From the NCBI RefSeq assembly GCF_026012395.1, contig NZ_BRZA01000007.1, positions 19,606-83,605 of the forward strand: a stretch of 64,000 bases of DNA, in the 5' to 3' direction. This document shows positions 17,369 through 25,806 of the stretch, piece after piece. The notes under the pieces were generated by a model. It did no database searches. It was not told where the DNA came from and saw only the letters and a list, made by a program, of their open reading frames with translations. Both the position numbers and the translations under genes were made by a program. This stretch comes from Lysinibacillus piscis (GTDB lineage: Bacteria; Bacillota; Bacilli; Bacillales_A; Planococcaceae). The stretch's first letter is position 1. Each line of letters begins with the position of its first letter.

Positions 17369-17803
17369 ATGGAGCAGAATCATCAAAGTTTAAAAGCCTT
17401 CACTATTTTGTTCCAAGCCTCACAAACCATTCAAGATGTCGTGAGGAAAGATTTATTACGCTACGATTTGAATCCAAGTGAGTTTTCCGTGCTTGAATTT
17501 TTATACCACCATGGAGAGCAACCTGTGCAGACCATCTGCAAAAAAGTATTATTGGCAAGTAGTAGCATTACCTATGTTATTGATAAATTGGAGCAAAAAC
17601 GCTTTGTATATCGTCATGCTTGCCCGAATGATCGCCGTGTGACATATATCGTATTGACGGTGGAAGGGCGGCAACTAATGGATGCTATTTTTCCAGAGCA
17701 TGTACAAATCATAGATAGGATATTTGAAGTATTAGAAAAAAAAGAGCTGAACACAATGATGTTAGCATTGAAAAAAGTAAGCTTTCATACAGAAGAAATT
17801 TAA
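17369..17803 (+). CDS. mhqR: MarR-family repressor, MhqR type
   Basis: A 144-residue MarR regulator. The winged helix spans residues about 30-100, with VLEFLYHHGEQPVQ, LLASSSITYVIDKLEQK (recognition helix) and the wing CPNDRRVTYIVLT. The SLKAFT start and the wing closely match MhqR, which represses quinone-detoxifying genes until an electrophile inactivates it. An in-frame ATG at 17351 would lie inside the operator; ATG 17369, giving MEQNHQSLKAF, fits the family's usual N-terminus better, though neither has a strong ribosome binding site. It is the first gene of an apparent operon with a ring-cleaving dioxygenase, a nitroreductase and an FMN reductase. The operator at its promoter implies autoregulation. 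Confidence 0.85.
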   Translation: MEQNHQSLKAFTILFQASQTIQDVVRKDLLRYDLNPSEFSVLEFLYHHGEQPVQTICKKVLLASSSITYVIDKLEQKRFVYRHACPNDRRVTYIVLTVEGRQLMDAIFPEHVQIIDRIFEVLEKKELNTMMLALKKVSFHTEEI

Positions 17804-17824
17804 AAAACTAGGAGGCATATTATT

Positions 17825-18808
17825 ATGAATCATTTAAAAGGTATTCATCACGTAACAGCTATTACAAGTAGTGCAGAGGAAAATTATAAATTCTTTACGT
17901 ATGTATTAGGCATGCGTTTAGTAAAGAAAACAGTGAATCAAGATGATATTCAAACATATCATTTATTCTTTGCAGATGATAAAGGAAATGCAGGAACAGA
18001 CATGACATTTTTTGATTTCCCTAATATACCAAAAGGTATGCATGGTACAAATGAAATTGCGAAAACATCATTCCGTGTGCCAAGTGATGCAGCATTAGAT
18101 TATTGGGTGAAACGCTTTGATCGCTTACAAGTAAAGCATACTGGTATTCAAGAGCGATTTGGCAAAAAAACATTGTCATTTGTAGATTTTGATGATCAAC
18201 ACTATCAATTAATTTCAGATGAATATAATGAAGGGATTGCATCAGGCACACCATGGCAGAACGGACCAGTTCCGTTGGAGTTTGCTATTACAGGCTTAGG
18301 ACCGATATTTGTTCGTGTAGCAGACTTTGGCTATTTTAAAGAGGTGCTTGAAAAGGCATTACTTTTCAAAGAAATTGCGAGTGAGGGAGATTTTCATTTA
18401 TTTGAAGTAGGAGAGGGTGGTAATGGTGCACAAGTAATTGTTGAACATAACACAATTTTACCAGCAGCAAGACAAGGCTTTGGTACAGTGCATCATGTAG
18501 CCTTCCGTGTAGAGAATCGTGCTGTATTAGATGAATGGACAGAACGATTAGAGCAAATAGGCTTCCATACATCAGGCTATGTAAATCGTCATTTCTTTGA
18601 ATCCTTATATGCACGAGTAGCACCACAGATTTTGTTTGAATTTGCTACAGATGGTCCTGGATTTATGGGAGATGAGCCATACGAAACATTAGGTGAAAAG
18701 CTATCATTGCCACCATTTTTAGAGCCAAAACGTCAACAAATTGAGCAATTAGTTCGACCAATTGATACAACAAGAAGTACAATTACATTTGAAAAAGAGT
18801 ATGAATGA
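17825..18808 (+). CDS. mhqO: MhqO/MhqA-like ring-cleaving dioxygenase (VOC fold)
   Basis: A 327-residue protein with two vicinal-oxygen-chelate modules, one beginning GIHHVTAIT and the second around GFGTVHHVAFRVEN. The histidines in these motifs and a late Glu (ILFEFATDGPG) are the expected metal ligands. In Bacillus, MhqO/MhqA/MhqE proteins are induced by methylhydroquinone and catechol and are thought to open hydroquinone or catechol rings. ATG 17825 has AGGAGG. It lies 21 bases after the MarR gene and 10 before the nitroreductase, so the four genes should be one transcript controlled by the MhqR operator. Confidence 0.87.
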   Translation: MNHLKGIHHVTAITSSAEENYKFFTYVLGMRLVKKTVNQDDIQTYHLFFADDKGNAGTDMTFFDFPNIPKGMHGTNEIAKTSFRVPSDAALDYWVKRFDRLQVKHTGIQERFGKKTLSFVDFDDQHYQLISDEYNEGIASGTPWQNGPVPLEFAITGLGPIFVRVADFGYFKEVLEKALLFKEIASEGDFHLFEVGEGGNGAQVIVEHNTILPAARQGFGTVHHVAFRVENRAVLDEWTERLEQIGFHTSGYVNRHFFESLYARVAPQILFEFATDGPGFMGDEPYETLGEKLSLPPFLEPKRQQIEQLVRPIDTTRSTITFEKEYE

Positions 18809-18818
18809 GGTGCTGTAA

Positions 18819-19436
18819 ATGGAGTTTACAAAGCTAATTGATAAACGACGCTCCGCTAATAATTTTATCAAAGATGTTCACATGACTGAAGATGATATTC
18901 GACCAATTTTGGAGGATGTAAAGCTTGCGCCATCAGCATTCAATTTGCAACATGCTCATTACATTGTTGTATTAAATGAGGAAATGAAGGAAAAAGTAAG
19001 AGAAGCGGCATATGGTCAATACAAAGTACATTCAGCTTCAGGTGTGATTCTTGTGTTAGGCGATAAAGAGGCATATAAGGATACAGCAGCCTTAAATCAA
19101 GGAATGGTTGACTTAGGGATTATTACAGATTGTGAGCTTGATGCCTTAGTAGAGGAAAATACCCAGTTTTACAAGGAACGTGGCGAGGAATTTATGGTAG
19201 CCGAGGCTGTGCGCAATGCTTCACTATCAGCTATGTTATTTATGTTAGCGGCTAAAAACCGTGGCTGGGATACATGTCCGATGATTGGCTTTGACCAGCA
19301 GCAAATGCGTGCCCTATTCAATGTACCAGCGACACAGGAAATTGTATTGATGATTACGATTGGTAAGGAAAAAGAAAGTAGTCGTCGTTTGAGAGGCTAT
19401 CGTAAGCCAGTTGAAGAATTTACAACTTATTATTAA
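18819..19436 (+). CDS. mhqN: MhqN-type nitroreductase
   Basis: A 205-residue FMN-dependent nitroreductase-family enzyme. It shows the N-terminal RRSANNF motif (phosphate of FMN), the APSAFNLQHAHY block, and the C-terminal GWDTCPMIGFD and LMITIGKE segments. Size and sequence agree with MhqN (YdfN), which reduces quinones or nitroaromatics with NAD(P)H and so removes electrophiles. It sits third in the mhq operon, 10 bases after the dioxygenase and 15 bases before the FMN reductase. Substrate preference cannot be read from the sequence. Confidence 0.88.
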   Translation: MEFTKLIDKRRSANNFIKDVHMTEDDIRPILEDVKLAPSAFNLQHAHYIVVLNEEMKEKVREAAYGQYKVHSASGVILVLGDKEAYKDTAALNQGMVDLGIITDCELDALVEENTQFYKERGEEFMVAEAVRNASLSAMLFMLAAKNRGWDTCPMIGFDQQQMRALFNVPATQEIVLMITIGKEKESSRRLRGYRKPVEEFTTYY

Positions 19437-19451
19437 TGAGGAGGCACTATC

Positions 19452-19994
19452 ATGAAAGTAGTAGCAATTGTAGGGAGTATCCGCGAAAAATCATATAATA
19501 TGCAGTTAGCACAGTTTATTCAAAAGCGTTATGCTGAAAAAATAGAGGTAGAAATCGCAAGTTTGAAGGATTTACCAATGTACAATCAAGATAACGAAAA
19601 TGAACCACCACAGACAGTTATTGATTTTAAAGCAAAGGTAAAAGCGGCAGATGCAGTCTTATGGATTACACCTGAATACAATGGGACAGTTCCAGGCGTT
19701 ATGGTGAATGCTATTGACTGGCTATCACGTGTAGACAAAGTGATGATTGGCAAACCGTCCTTTATTATGGGTGCATCTATGGGGAATTTAGGCACAGTAA
19801 AAGCACAATTGCATTTACGTGATATTTTATTCTCAGCTGGTGTAAACTCACCACAATTAAGTGGCAATGATGTTTATATTGGCGCAGTACACACAAAATT
19901 CGATCAAACAGGTAATTTAACGGATGAAGGTACTGTGAAATTCCTTGATATGGTGATTGATAACTTCTTGAGCTGGGTGAAAAAGTACGTTTAA
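19452..19994 (+). CDS. NADPH-dependent FMN reductase / quinone reductase
   Basis: A 180-residue flavodoxin-fold reductase of the FMN_red family (ChrR/YhdA type). The N-terminal GSIREKSYN loop binds the FMN phosphate, and PEYNGTVPGVMVNAIDW is the conserved isoalloxazine-binding stretch. Such enzymes reduce quinones or azo dyes by two electrons, avoiding semiquinones, which suits the last position in the mhq operon. ATG 19452 follows a GAGGAGG. The B. subtilis MhqR regulon uses a different azoreductase family (AzoR2), so this may be a local substitute. Confidence 0.87.
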   Translation: MKVVAIVGSIREKSYNMQLAQFIQKRYAEKIEVEIASLKDLPMYNQDNENEPPQTVIDFKAKVKAADAVLWITPEYNGTVPGVMVNAIDWLSRVDKVMIGKPSFIMGASMGNLGTVKAQLHLRDILFSAGVNSPQLSGNDVYIGAVHTKFDQTGNLTDEGTVKFLDMVIDNFLSWVKKYV

Positions 19995-20196
19995 TAGAAG
20001 TACGTTATAGCTAACCACAATAAAAAATGAGATCGCTCAATCCATAAAGTAAATTCTCAGTATGGGCGGCCAAGAGCAACAACAGCGCTATAGCTTGACT
20101 AACAGGCTCTTAAAAAGGTAGTATTGCCTTTCTTTTTGAGAGTAGACATCAGTATGGTTCAAAAAAGCTGTAGATATTTAACAGGAAAAACATACT

Positions 20197-20238
20197 AAAT
20201 CGTCCCCTTATTTCTACAATAAAGAGGACGGTTTTTTT
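20197..20238 (+). terminator. Terminator downstream of the mhq operon
   Basis: An imperfect long stem (arms AATCGTCC near 20198 and GGACGGTT near 20226) is followed by seven T on the + strand. It lies about 200 bases after the last mhq gene and abuts the convergent DinB-family gene. The 200 bases before it hold no gene. Confidence 0.75.
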
Positions 20239-20241
20239 GTA

Positions 20242-20751
20242 TCAGTTAGCTAATGCGATTTTTATATGAGCTAAGTGATGTGCTTCATGCCAAGCTAATT
20301 TTGCTATTTTTGTAGAAACAGGTATTTCTCCGTTTATTTGATGTGTAAAAACACGGTTTAATTGCTCTTCTGTTAAACTTTGTCCTAAAGAGACGATGCG
20401 TGCATTGATACCTTCTAGCATTTGAATAGAGCTTTCTACAGGTAACTCGGTATCTGGCTGAATTGCCCACTTTTCCTCATCAAACGCTGGTACTGTTGGA
20501 TTGTCATCTGTTAAAGCAAGCTTCAAGCGTTGATACATATTTAACTGTGAATCTGCAATATGATGAACAAGTTGACGAACTGTCCATGCGCCTTCACGAT
20601 ACGTTTTCTCTAATTCGGCAGCACTTAATGTACCGACCATTTCTCTAAGTTGAGCTGTATATATTTCAATTTCCTTTAACCACTGTTTCACATTTTCAAC
20701 TGTTACTTGTTCAGGAACTTGCAATTGACCAATCGGGTATTTTACATCCAT
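20242..20751 (-). CDS. YfiT/DinB-family metal-dependent hydrolase or thiol transferase
   Basis: A 169-residue four-helix-bundle protein of the DinB/YfiT superfamily. The WTVRQLVHHIADSQLNMYQR motif and the C-terminal WHEAHHLAHI supply the three metal-binding histidines. The YPIGQ start and these motifs match B. subtilis YfiT closely; the superfamily includes bacillithiol-S-transferases. ATG 20751 has GAGG seven bases upstream, while an in-frame TTG at 20757 is too close to that site, so the ATG was chosen. It is convergent with the mhq operon; a shared thiol or electrophile detoxification role is attractive but only inferred. Confidence 0.85.
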   Translation of the reverse strand: MDVKYPIGQLQVPEQVTVENVKQWLKEIEIYTAQLREMVGTLSAAELEKTYREGAWTVRQLVHHIADSQLNMYQRLKLALTDDNPTVPAFDEEKWAIQPDTELPVESSIQMLEGINARIVSLGQSLTEEQLNRVFTHQINGEIPVSTKIAKLAWHEAHHLAHIKIALAN

Positions 20752-20912
20752 GCTCAAACCTCATTTCCTCATTATGTACAACCATATTCATTTGCTTTGA
20801 TTATAAGTGAATGGTGATATGATTTTCAAATATTCAGTTTTGTATTTAATTGCATGAAATCTGCAAAATTTCAGGCTATAATGTGGTGACATCTGAAAAG
20901 GCGGTTGTGTAT

Positions 20913-22304
20913 ATGCGAAAACTTTCAGTAAAATTAGGCATTATTTTTTTTATTACGCTATTTTGTATTGAGACATTTATGATGCTTTTTTTACATACTT
21001 CGTTAGCTAATTCGAGGGTAGCAGAGGAATTAGCTAGCTTACAAGCACGAGGCAATGCACATCGAATGATAGCAGAGCAAAATTTCGATGCACCGACATT
21101 AGCCCATATTGTATTAATGGAATCAGTGAGCGATACAGATGTGATGATTATTGATAATAGCGGTACGATACTTGCAAGTTCAAATTTAGATGTGGACGTA
21201 ACAGCGTATATAAAGCAACAGAAGAAAACAATCCCTTATGAAGGACAGGTGTTAGAGAGCAATTGGAAGGAAAAGGCCTATATTGCAACAATTAGTCCAG
21301 TTCATAAAGCGCAACAGGTAATTGGCTATATGATAATGTTTCAAGATACAGCTTCCATTCATACCTTAATGGCACGTTTAAACAAGCATTTTTTAATCGT
21401 GGGTATTGTTTCAGGTATAGTCACGATGATTGTCATTGTTTTATTATCTAAAAAATTGGCTCGCCCATTAATTGACATGAAGGAAGCTACGTTAAAAATA
21501 GGGAATGGTGATTTTACAGTGGCGCTTTCTAGGCAAGGGAGGGATGAATTAAGTGATCTTGCGAATGCCATTCAGTTTTTATCTGATGATTTGCAGCACT
21601 TAAAGCAAGAACGGGGAGAATTTTTATCAAGTATTGCACATGAATTGAGAACACCCTTAACCTTTATAAAGGGCTATACAGACATCCTTGCCAAACGCGA
21701 GCTGGCGACAGAAGAGCGTCAAAAATATTTAGGAATCATTGTGGAGGAGACAGATAGACTTTCTCATTTAATTAAAGATTTATTTGATTTAGCAAAAATG
21801 GATGAAAATTCGTTTGTCATTCATAAAGAGCCAATTGATTTGTCTACATTTTTTACGACAATAGCAGCAAAGCTAAGCCCAGCGTTTCATGAAAAACAAA
21901 TAGATTTTATTGTTGATTGTGAAGCAGGTGTAACATGGCAGATGGACCCAGCGAGGTTAGAGCAAATGATGCTCAATCTTTTAAATAATGCCTTAATTTA
22001 TTGTAGCCATGGAGATAAAACGCTCGTTTCTGTTCAAAGAGAGAGAAATGCATTAAAAATAATCGTTTCAGATACAGGAAAAGGTATTCCGCAAAAGGAC
22101 TTGCCTTATATTTTTGAGCGCTTTTATCGAGTAGAAAAGTCACGTACTCGTGCATTGGGAGGTTCTGGACTTGGCTTAGCAATCGTCAAAGAGCTTGTGT
22201 ATGCACATGGAGGAGAAATACGTGTTGATAGTGAAGTAAACAAAGGTACAACATTTGAATTATTATTTAAAGGAGCAACCGATGAAGACATTATTGTTAA
22301 TTGA
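20913..22304 (+). CDS. Sensor histidine kinase (EnvZ/OmpR class)
   Basis: A 463-residue membrane kinase. TM1 is at about residues 7-27, an extracellular sensor of about 130 residues follows, and TM2 lies near 165-187. Then come HAMP, a HisKA domain with the phosphorylated His in SIAHELRTPLT, and HATPase_c with NLLNNALIY (N box), DTGKGI (G1) and GGSGLGLAIV (G2). A TATAAT at 20877-20882 puts transcription start near 20888, so the ATG at 20913 with AAGGCGG is preferred to an in-frame ATG at 20850. It overlaps its response regulator by 23 bases. The signal is unknown. Confidence 0.93.
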   Translation: MRKLSVKLGIIFFITLFCIETFMMLFLHTSLANSRVAEELASLQARGNAHRMIAEQNFDAPTLAHIVLMESVSDTDVMIIDNSGTILASSNLDVDVTAYIKQQKKTIPYEGQVLESNWKEKAYIATISPVHKAQQVIGYMIMFQDTASIHTLMARLNKHFLIVGIVSGIVTMIVIVLLSKKLARPLIDMKEATLKIGNGDFTVALSRQGRDELSDLANAIQFLSDDLQHLKQERGEFLSSIAHELRTPLTFIKGYTDILAKRELATEERQKYLGIIVEETDRLSHLIKDLFDLAKMDENSFVIHKEPIDLSTFFTTIAAKLSPAFHEKQIDFIVDCEAGVTWQMDPARLEQMMLNLLNNALIYCSHGDKTLVSVQRERNALKIIVSDTGKGIPQKDLPYIFERFYRVEKSRTRALGGSGLGLAIVKELVYAHGGEIRVDSEVNKGTTFELLFKGATDEDIIVN

Positions 22305-22962
22305 TGATGAACCACGCATGCTCGAACTGTTAACACTTTATTTAGAGCACACATTTCGATGTATAGCAACACCATCTGTTACAGAAGCTCTCACCTGTTT
22401 AAGAGAACAACATATCGATTTAGTGCTTTTGGATATTATGATGCCCGAAATGGATGGCTGGCAAACTTGTCAGGAAATTAGGCGTTTTTCAGATGTGCCT
22501 ATTATTATGCTGACTGCAAGAGCGGAACAAACAGATATTATCAAAGGCTTAAATATAGGTGCAGATGATTATATTTTAAAGCCCTTTGATGAGGAGGAAT
22601 TGTTAGCACGTATCCAAGCGGTGTTACGAAGAACAAAAGCACAGGAAACGATGCTGCTATTTGAGGGATTAGGCATAGATAAAGAGTCATTTGAAGTGAC
22701 CTTTCAACAACAGCCCATTGCGTTAACACCTAAGGAATTTGCCATGCTCGTATTATTTTTGGAGCATCCTAATAAAGTATTTTCACGGGAACATTTAATG
22801 AATGTCGTGTGGGGGTACGATGCCTTTATTGAGGATCGCACAATTGATTCACATGTCCGCAACTTACGTGATAAATTGCGCAAAAATGATTTTCCTGTAG
22901 ATGATTATTTACAAACAGTATGGGGAATCGGTTATAAATGGCTTGATAGAAAGCCCATATAG
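22282..22962 (+). CDS. OmpR-family response regulator
   Basis: A 226-residue regulator. The receiver domain has DDEPRM at the start, the phosphoacceptor Asp in VLLDIMMPEMDGW and the Lys in YILKPFDEEEL. The winged-helix DNA-binding domain ends with the usual RTIDSHVRNLRDKLRK and GIGYKW. ATG 22282 is preceded by AAAGGAG and lies inside the kinase gene's end, so translation is coupled. It presumably acts with the kinase just upstream. The YdhK-type lipoprotein gene lies convergent right after it and may or may not be a target. Confidence 0.94.
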   Translation: MKTLLLIDDEPRMLELLTLYLEHTFRCIATPSVTEALTCLREQHIDLVLLDIMMPEMDGWQTCQEIRRFSDVPIIMLTARAEQTDIIKGLNIGADDYILKPFDEEELLARIQAVLRRTKAQETMLLFEGLGIDKESFEVTFQQQPIALTPKEFAMLVLFLEHPNKVFSREHLMNVVWGYDAFIEDRTIDSHVRNLRDKLRKNDFPVDDYLQTVWGIGYKWLDRKPI

Positions 22963-23001
22963 CATGAAAAATCCGTGTTCTCTCACGGATTTTTTTCATG
23001 C
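22962..23001. terminator. Bidirectional terminator between response regulator and YdhK gene
   Basis: A near-perfect 16-bp stem (arms 22962-22977 and 22984-23001) with a short loop. The arms carry A and T runs, so it works for both convergent genes. Confidence 0.85.
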
Positions 23002-23008
23002 ATACGAT

Positions 23009-23566
23009 TTATTTGGCTGTGAGTTCTTCTTCCGTAACCCATTGATGATTTTTCACATTTTCCCCAGTTGCTGTGTCTGTGTAATCAACCATATAGACAG
23101 TTGTCTCTACTGCTGTATCAATGACAACAGTAGCATCTTCCATCCCAGCTATATGTGAAGCGCTTGTCTTTATTTTAGTGCCAGGTGCTAATGGCGTATT
23201 GTCAGGATTAATCAATTCCTCGTGAATGACCCACTTATGATTTTTTACTGGAGCCCCACCTGTAGTTGGTGTATAGGAGATGCTATAAGCAGTTGTATTG
23301 TACGCACCAACGATGGTTGCTTCTGCTCCTTTCATGCCATCCATATGTCCATCTGTAATAATAGCCGTACTACCTATTGGAAATTTTGGATGCTCAGCAT
23401 TTTTTAAAGTAGCTGGTAGCTCACCTGAATTTGAGTGATTCATTGTTGAATGGTCCATTTGTTCTGCATCATTTGATTCGGGTTTTGAAGAATCTGCTGT
23501 ACATGCTGATAGTGCAAGTGTCACTATTGCTATGCCAATCGTCCATTTTGTTTTGAAAGTCATCAT
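23009..23566 (-). CDS. YdhK-type lipoprotein (DUF1541 repeats)
   Basis: A 185-residue lipoprotein with lipobox LSAC. After a short linker rich in Met and His (MDHSTMNHS) come two copies of the DUF1541/YdhK domain, each ending VKNHxWVxEEEL and each containing a GM-type motif (HMDGMKGAEATI and HIAGMEDATV). The Met/His content suggests copper or another soft metal, but this is inference; the family has no firm function. The minus-strand start has GAGGAGG with either of two adjacent ATGs (23566 or 23563). It is convergent with the two-component system. Confidence 0.85.
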   Translation of the reverse strand: MMTFKTKWTIGIAIVTLALSACTADSSKPESNDAEQMDHSTMNHSNSGELPATLKNAEHPKFPIGSTAIITDGHMDGMKGAEATIVGAYNTTAYSISYTPTTGGAPVKNHKWVIHEELINPDNTPLAPGTKIKTSASHIAGMEDATVVIDTAVETTVYMVDYTDTATGENVKNHQWVTEEELTAK

Positions 23567-23677
23567 TATACCTCCTCGTAATTTGTTTCTAGCATAGCAA
23601 ATAAATATGCAGAAATTATGGATGTTGAATAATAAAAACAGCTTTCTCTAGTTTGATACTAAAGAAAGCTGTTCACA

Positions 23678-24277
23678 TTATGATTTTAATGGAATGATTT
23701 TTAGTGTTTTTTGTAGACGGTATGCTAAAATCCCTGCAAAGATGCCTAAAACAATATCCTTTGGTAGTGGTGGAACCATCCAAAGCCAAGCCATTTTATA
23801 GCTAAAAGCGTCTGGTGCGCTAGCCCAAAGCTTGTAGGCTGCGTACATTAAATTTGTACCGACTAAATAATTGATAGCTGTTGCAATGAGTGCAGCAATG
23901 ATATAGCTTGCTTTTGTCCCACTGCGTTCTACAATAAGTCCAGCGATATAAGCAGCTAAAATAAATGATACAATAAAGCCAAATGTCGGGCTTAAAATTT
24001 GCCCAAAGCCACCGCTAAATTTTGCAAAGACAGGAGCACCAGCTAAACCGAGGCACATATATACAGTACAAGCAATAGCGCCTTTTCTGCTACCAAGAAT
24101 AAGTCCAGCTAAAATAGCGAAGAATGTTTGTAATGTAATAGGTACGCCACCAACCGTCATGAAAGGGATAATACTCGTGATATTAGCACCAATCATCATT
24201 AAAGTGGAGAATAGCCCCATGTAAGCGAGGTCTACTGTGCGAAACTTATGATGTGTGTGTTGTACAATTGTTGTCAT
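23678..24277 (-). CDS. bioY: BioY biotin transporter substrate-binding component
   Basis: A 199-residue membrane protein with about six helices, the S component of an ECF-type biotin transporter. Family features include GLFSTLMMIGANIT, the PFMTVGGVPITLQTFFAILAG stretch, and GLAGAPVFAKFSGGFG, which lines the biotin pocket. It would work with the general EcfAA'T module encoded elsewhere. ATG 24277 has AAGGAG. The promoter has a perfect TTGACA and a BirA-type operator, so biotin-loaded BirA should shut the gene off. No biotin synthesis genes are adjacent. Confidence 0.93.
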   Translation of the reverse strand: MTTIVQHTHHKFRTVDLAYMGLFSTLMMIGANITSIIPFMTVGGVPITLQTFFAILAGLILGSRKGAIACTVYMCLGLAGAPVFAKFSGGFGQILSPTFGFIVSFILAAYIAGLIVERSGTKASYIIAALIATAINYLVGTNLMYAAYKLWASAPDAFSYKMAWLWMVPPLPKDIVLGIFAGILAYRLQKTLKIIPLKS

Positions 24278-24309
24278 ATTGCCACTCCTTGTTAGTCTAT
24301 TGTATTGCT

Positions 24310-24338
24310 AGTGTATGCAATTTTGATTTTTGTGTCAA
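24310..24338 (-). promoter_or_regulatory. bioY promoter
   Basis: On the minus strand TTGACA (24338-24333), a 17-base spacer and TACACT (24315-24310). The -35 is a perfect consensus. Confidence 0.75.
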
Positions 24339-24360
24339 CCTATTTTTTGTTGCAGTTAAC
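24334..24360 (-). promoter_or_regulatory. BirA-type biotin operator
   Basis: On the minus strand GTTAACT, 13 bases, GGTTGAC. This matches the spaced TTAAC/GTTGA pair of Bacillus BirA operators and overlaps the bioY -35, so BirA binding would exclude RNA polymerase. Confidence 0.7.
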
Positions 24361-24396
24361 GTAAATGATTTTATATAGAAATGAGGGATTGAACGA

Positions 24397-25563
24397 ATGC
24401 AGGAATATTATGCAGATTTACATATTCACATTGGACGTACAGCCAGTGGACGAGCTGTCAAAATTACAGGCAGTAAAACGCTGACATTGGCGAATATTTT
24501 GGAAACAGCTAGCAGTAAAAAAGGTTTAGATATTATAGGAATTATTGATTGTCATTCACCAGAGGTTATGGATGAGCTCACGATGATGCTAGCGCAAGGC
24601 CGTTTACAGGAGCTGAACGAGGGTGGGCTACTTTTTCAGACAACGACATTAATTCTTGGTACAGAAATTGAAATTTACGATGAGCATTGTCATGGTCCGA
24701 TTCATGTGCTTGCTTATTTTCCAACATTGACACAGATGAGGACGTTCTCTGACTGGATGTCTCAGCATATGAAAAATATCCATTTAAGCTCACAGCGTAT
24801 TTATTGTGATGGAAAAACGTTGCAACAAAAGGTTCGAGAGCTGGATGGTTTATTTATTCCTGCACATGTATTTACACCGTTTAAAAGTTTGTTTGGTAAA
24901 GGTGTAAAGCACAGTTTAACAGAAGTATTTGATCCACAGTTAGTTGATGGTATCGAACTAGGTTTAAGCTCGGACACAGATATGGTAAGCCGTATTAGTG
25001 AATTACAGGCATATACATTTGTCAGTAATTCAGATGCTCATTCTGTTGGAAAAATTGCAAGAGAATATCAAAAGCTAAGATTAGCAGCAGCTAATTTTGC
25101 TGAATTGAAATTAGCCCTGCATGAGCAGCAAGGACGGGCTATTATAGCGAACTATGGGCTGAATCCATTGTTGGGGAAATACCATCAAACTGTTTGTGCA
25201 AAATGTGATAAACAATCGGAGGAAGGGACGACAATATGCCCGTATTGTGGCAGTAATCAAATGACTAAAGGCGTTGCAGCACGTATACAGGAATTGTCAT
25301 CTGCATCAGTGATTCCACGTCAGCGTCCACCATATATTCATCAAGTACCATTAGATTTTATCCCTGGCTTAGGACCGAAAATGATGGAGCGCTTATTGCA
25401 AGCCTTTGGTACGGAGATGAATATTTTACATCGTGCGACATATGAACAGCTTGAGCAAGTCGTGCCAGCGAAAATTGCACAAATGATTGATTTGGCTAGA
25501 ACAGGGCAATTGGCTATTACAGTTGGCGGTGGTGGTGTTTATGGCAAAGTACAACGAGATTAA
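24397..25563 (+). CDS. EndoQ-type endonuclease for deaminated DNA (PHP + Zn + HhH)
   Basis: A 388-residue protein matching endonuclease Q, which nicks DNA 5' to uracil, hypoxanthine and other damaged bases. The N-terminal PHP-type phosphoesterase has DLHIH, IIDCHSPE, the HVFTPF region and the SDAH motif, which supply metal ligands. A four-Cys zinc site follows (C267, C270, C281, C284). The C-terminus is a helix-hairpin-helix (PLDFIPGLGPKMMERLL) for DNA binding. In Bacillus this family was first listed as YqxK. ATG 24397 lies divergent from bioY. The gene is transcribed alone and probably constitutively as a repair enzyme. Confidence 0.88.
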   Translation: MQEYYADLHIHIGRTASGRAVKITGSKTLTLANILETASSKKGLDIIGIIDCHSPEVMDELTMMLAQGRLQELNEGGLLFQTTTLILGTEIEIYDEHCHGPIHVLAYFPTLTQMRTFSDWMSQHMKNIHLSSQRIYCDGKTLQQKVRELDGLFIPAHVFTPFKSLFGKGVKHSLTEVFDPQLVDGIELGLSSDTDMVSRISELQAYTFVSNSDAHSVGKIAREYQKLRLAAANFAELKLALHEQQGRAIIANYGLNPLLGKYHQTVCAKCDKQSEEGTTICPYCGSNQMTKGVAARIQELSSASVIPRQRPPYIHQVPLDFIPGLGPKMMERLLQAFGTEMNILHRATYEQLEQVVPAKIAQMIDLARTGQLAITVGGGGVYGKVQRD

Positions 25564-25714
25564 CTGTAGTCATTAGGATGTAGCTGAAAATAAAAAATAA
25601 GTATAATTAAAGGTTAGTTTATCGATTAATGTAATTTATGTGAATTAACCCATCATATAAAAAACGGTGTATGGGCTGATTTGAGGTGTTTTTTAGTATA
25701 GGGGCACTGTAGAG

Positions 25715-25766
25715 AAAAAATAGGGACATGAACGAATTTCTGTTCATATCCCTATTTTTGTTTTTT
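25715..25766. terminator. Bidirectional terminator between EndoQ gene and a small ORF
   Basis: An 18-bp stem with one mismatch (25716-25733 with 25742-25759). T runs lie on both sides (TTTTTGTTTTTT on +, TTTTTT on minus). The stretch 25564-25714 before it holds no gene. Confidence 0.8.
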
Positions 25767-25806
25767 ACATGACTTTGATGTTAGATAAGTGGTGACTAGT
25801 TGACTA

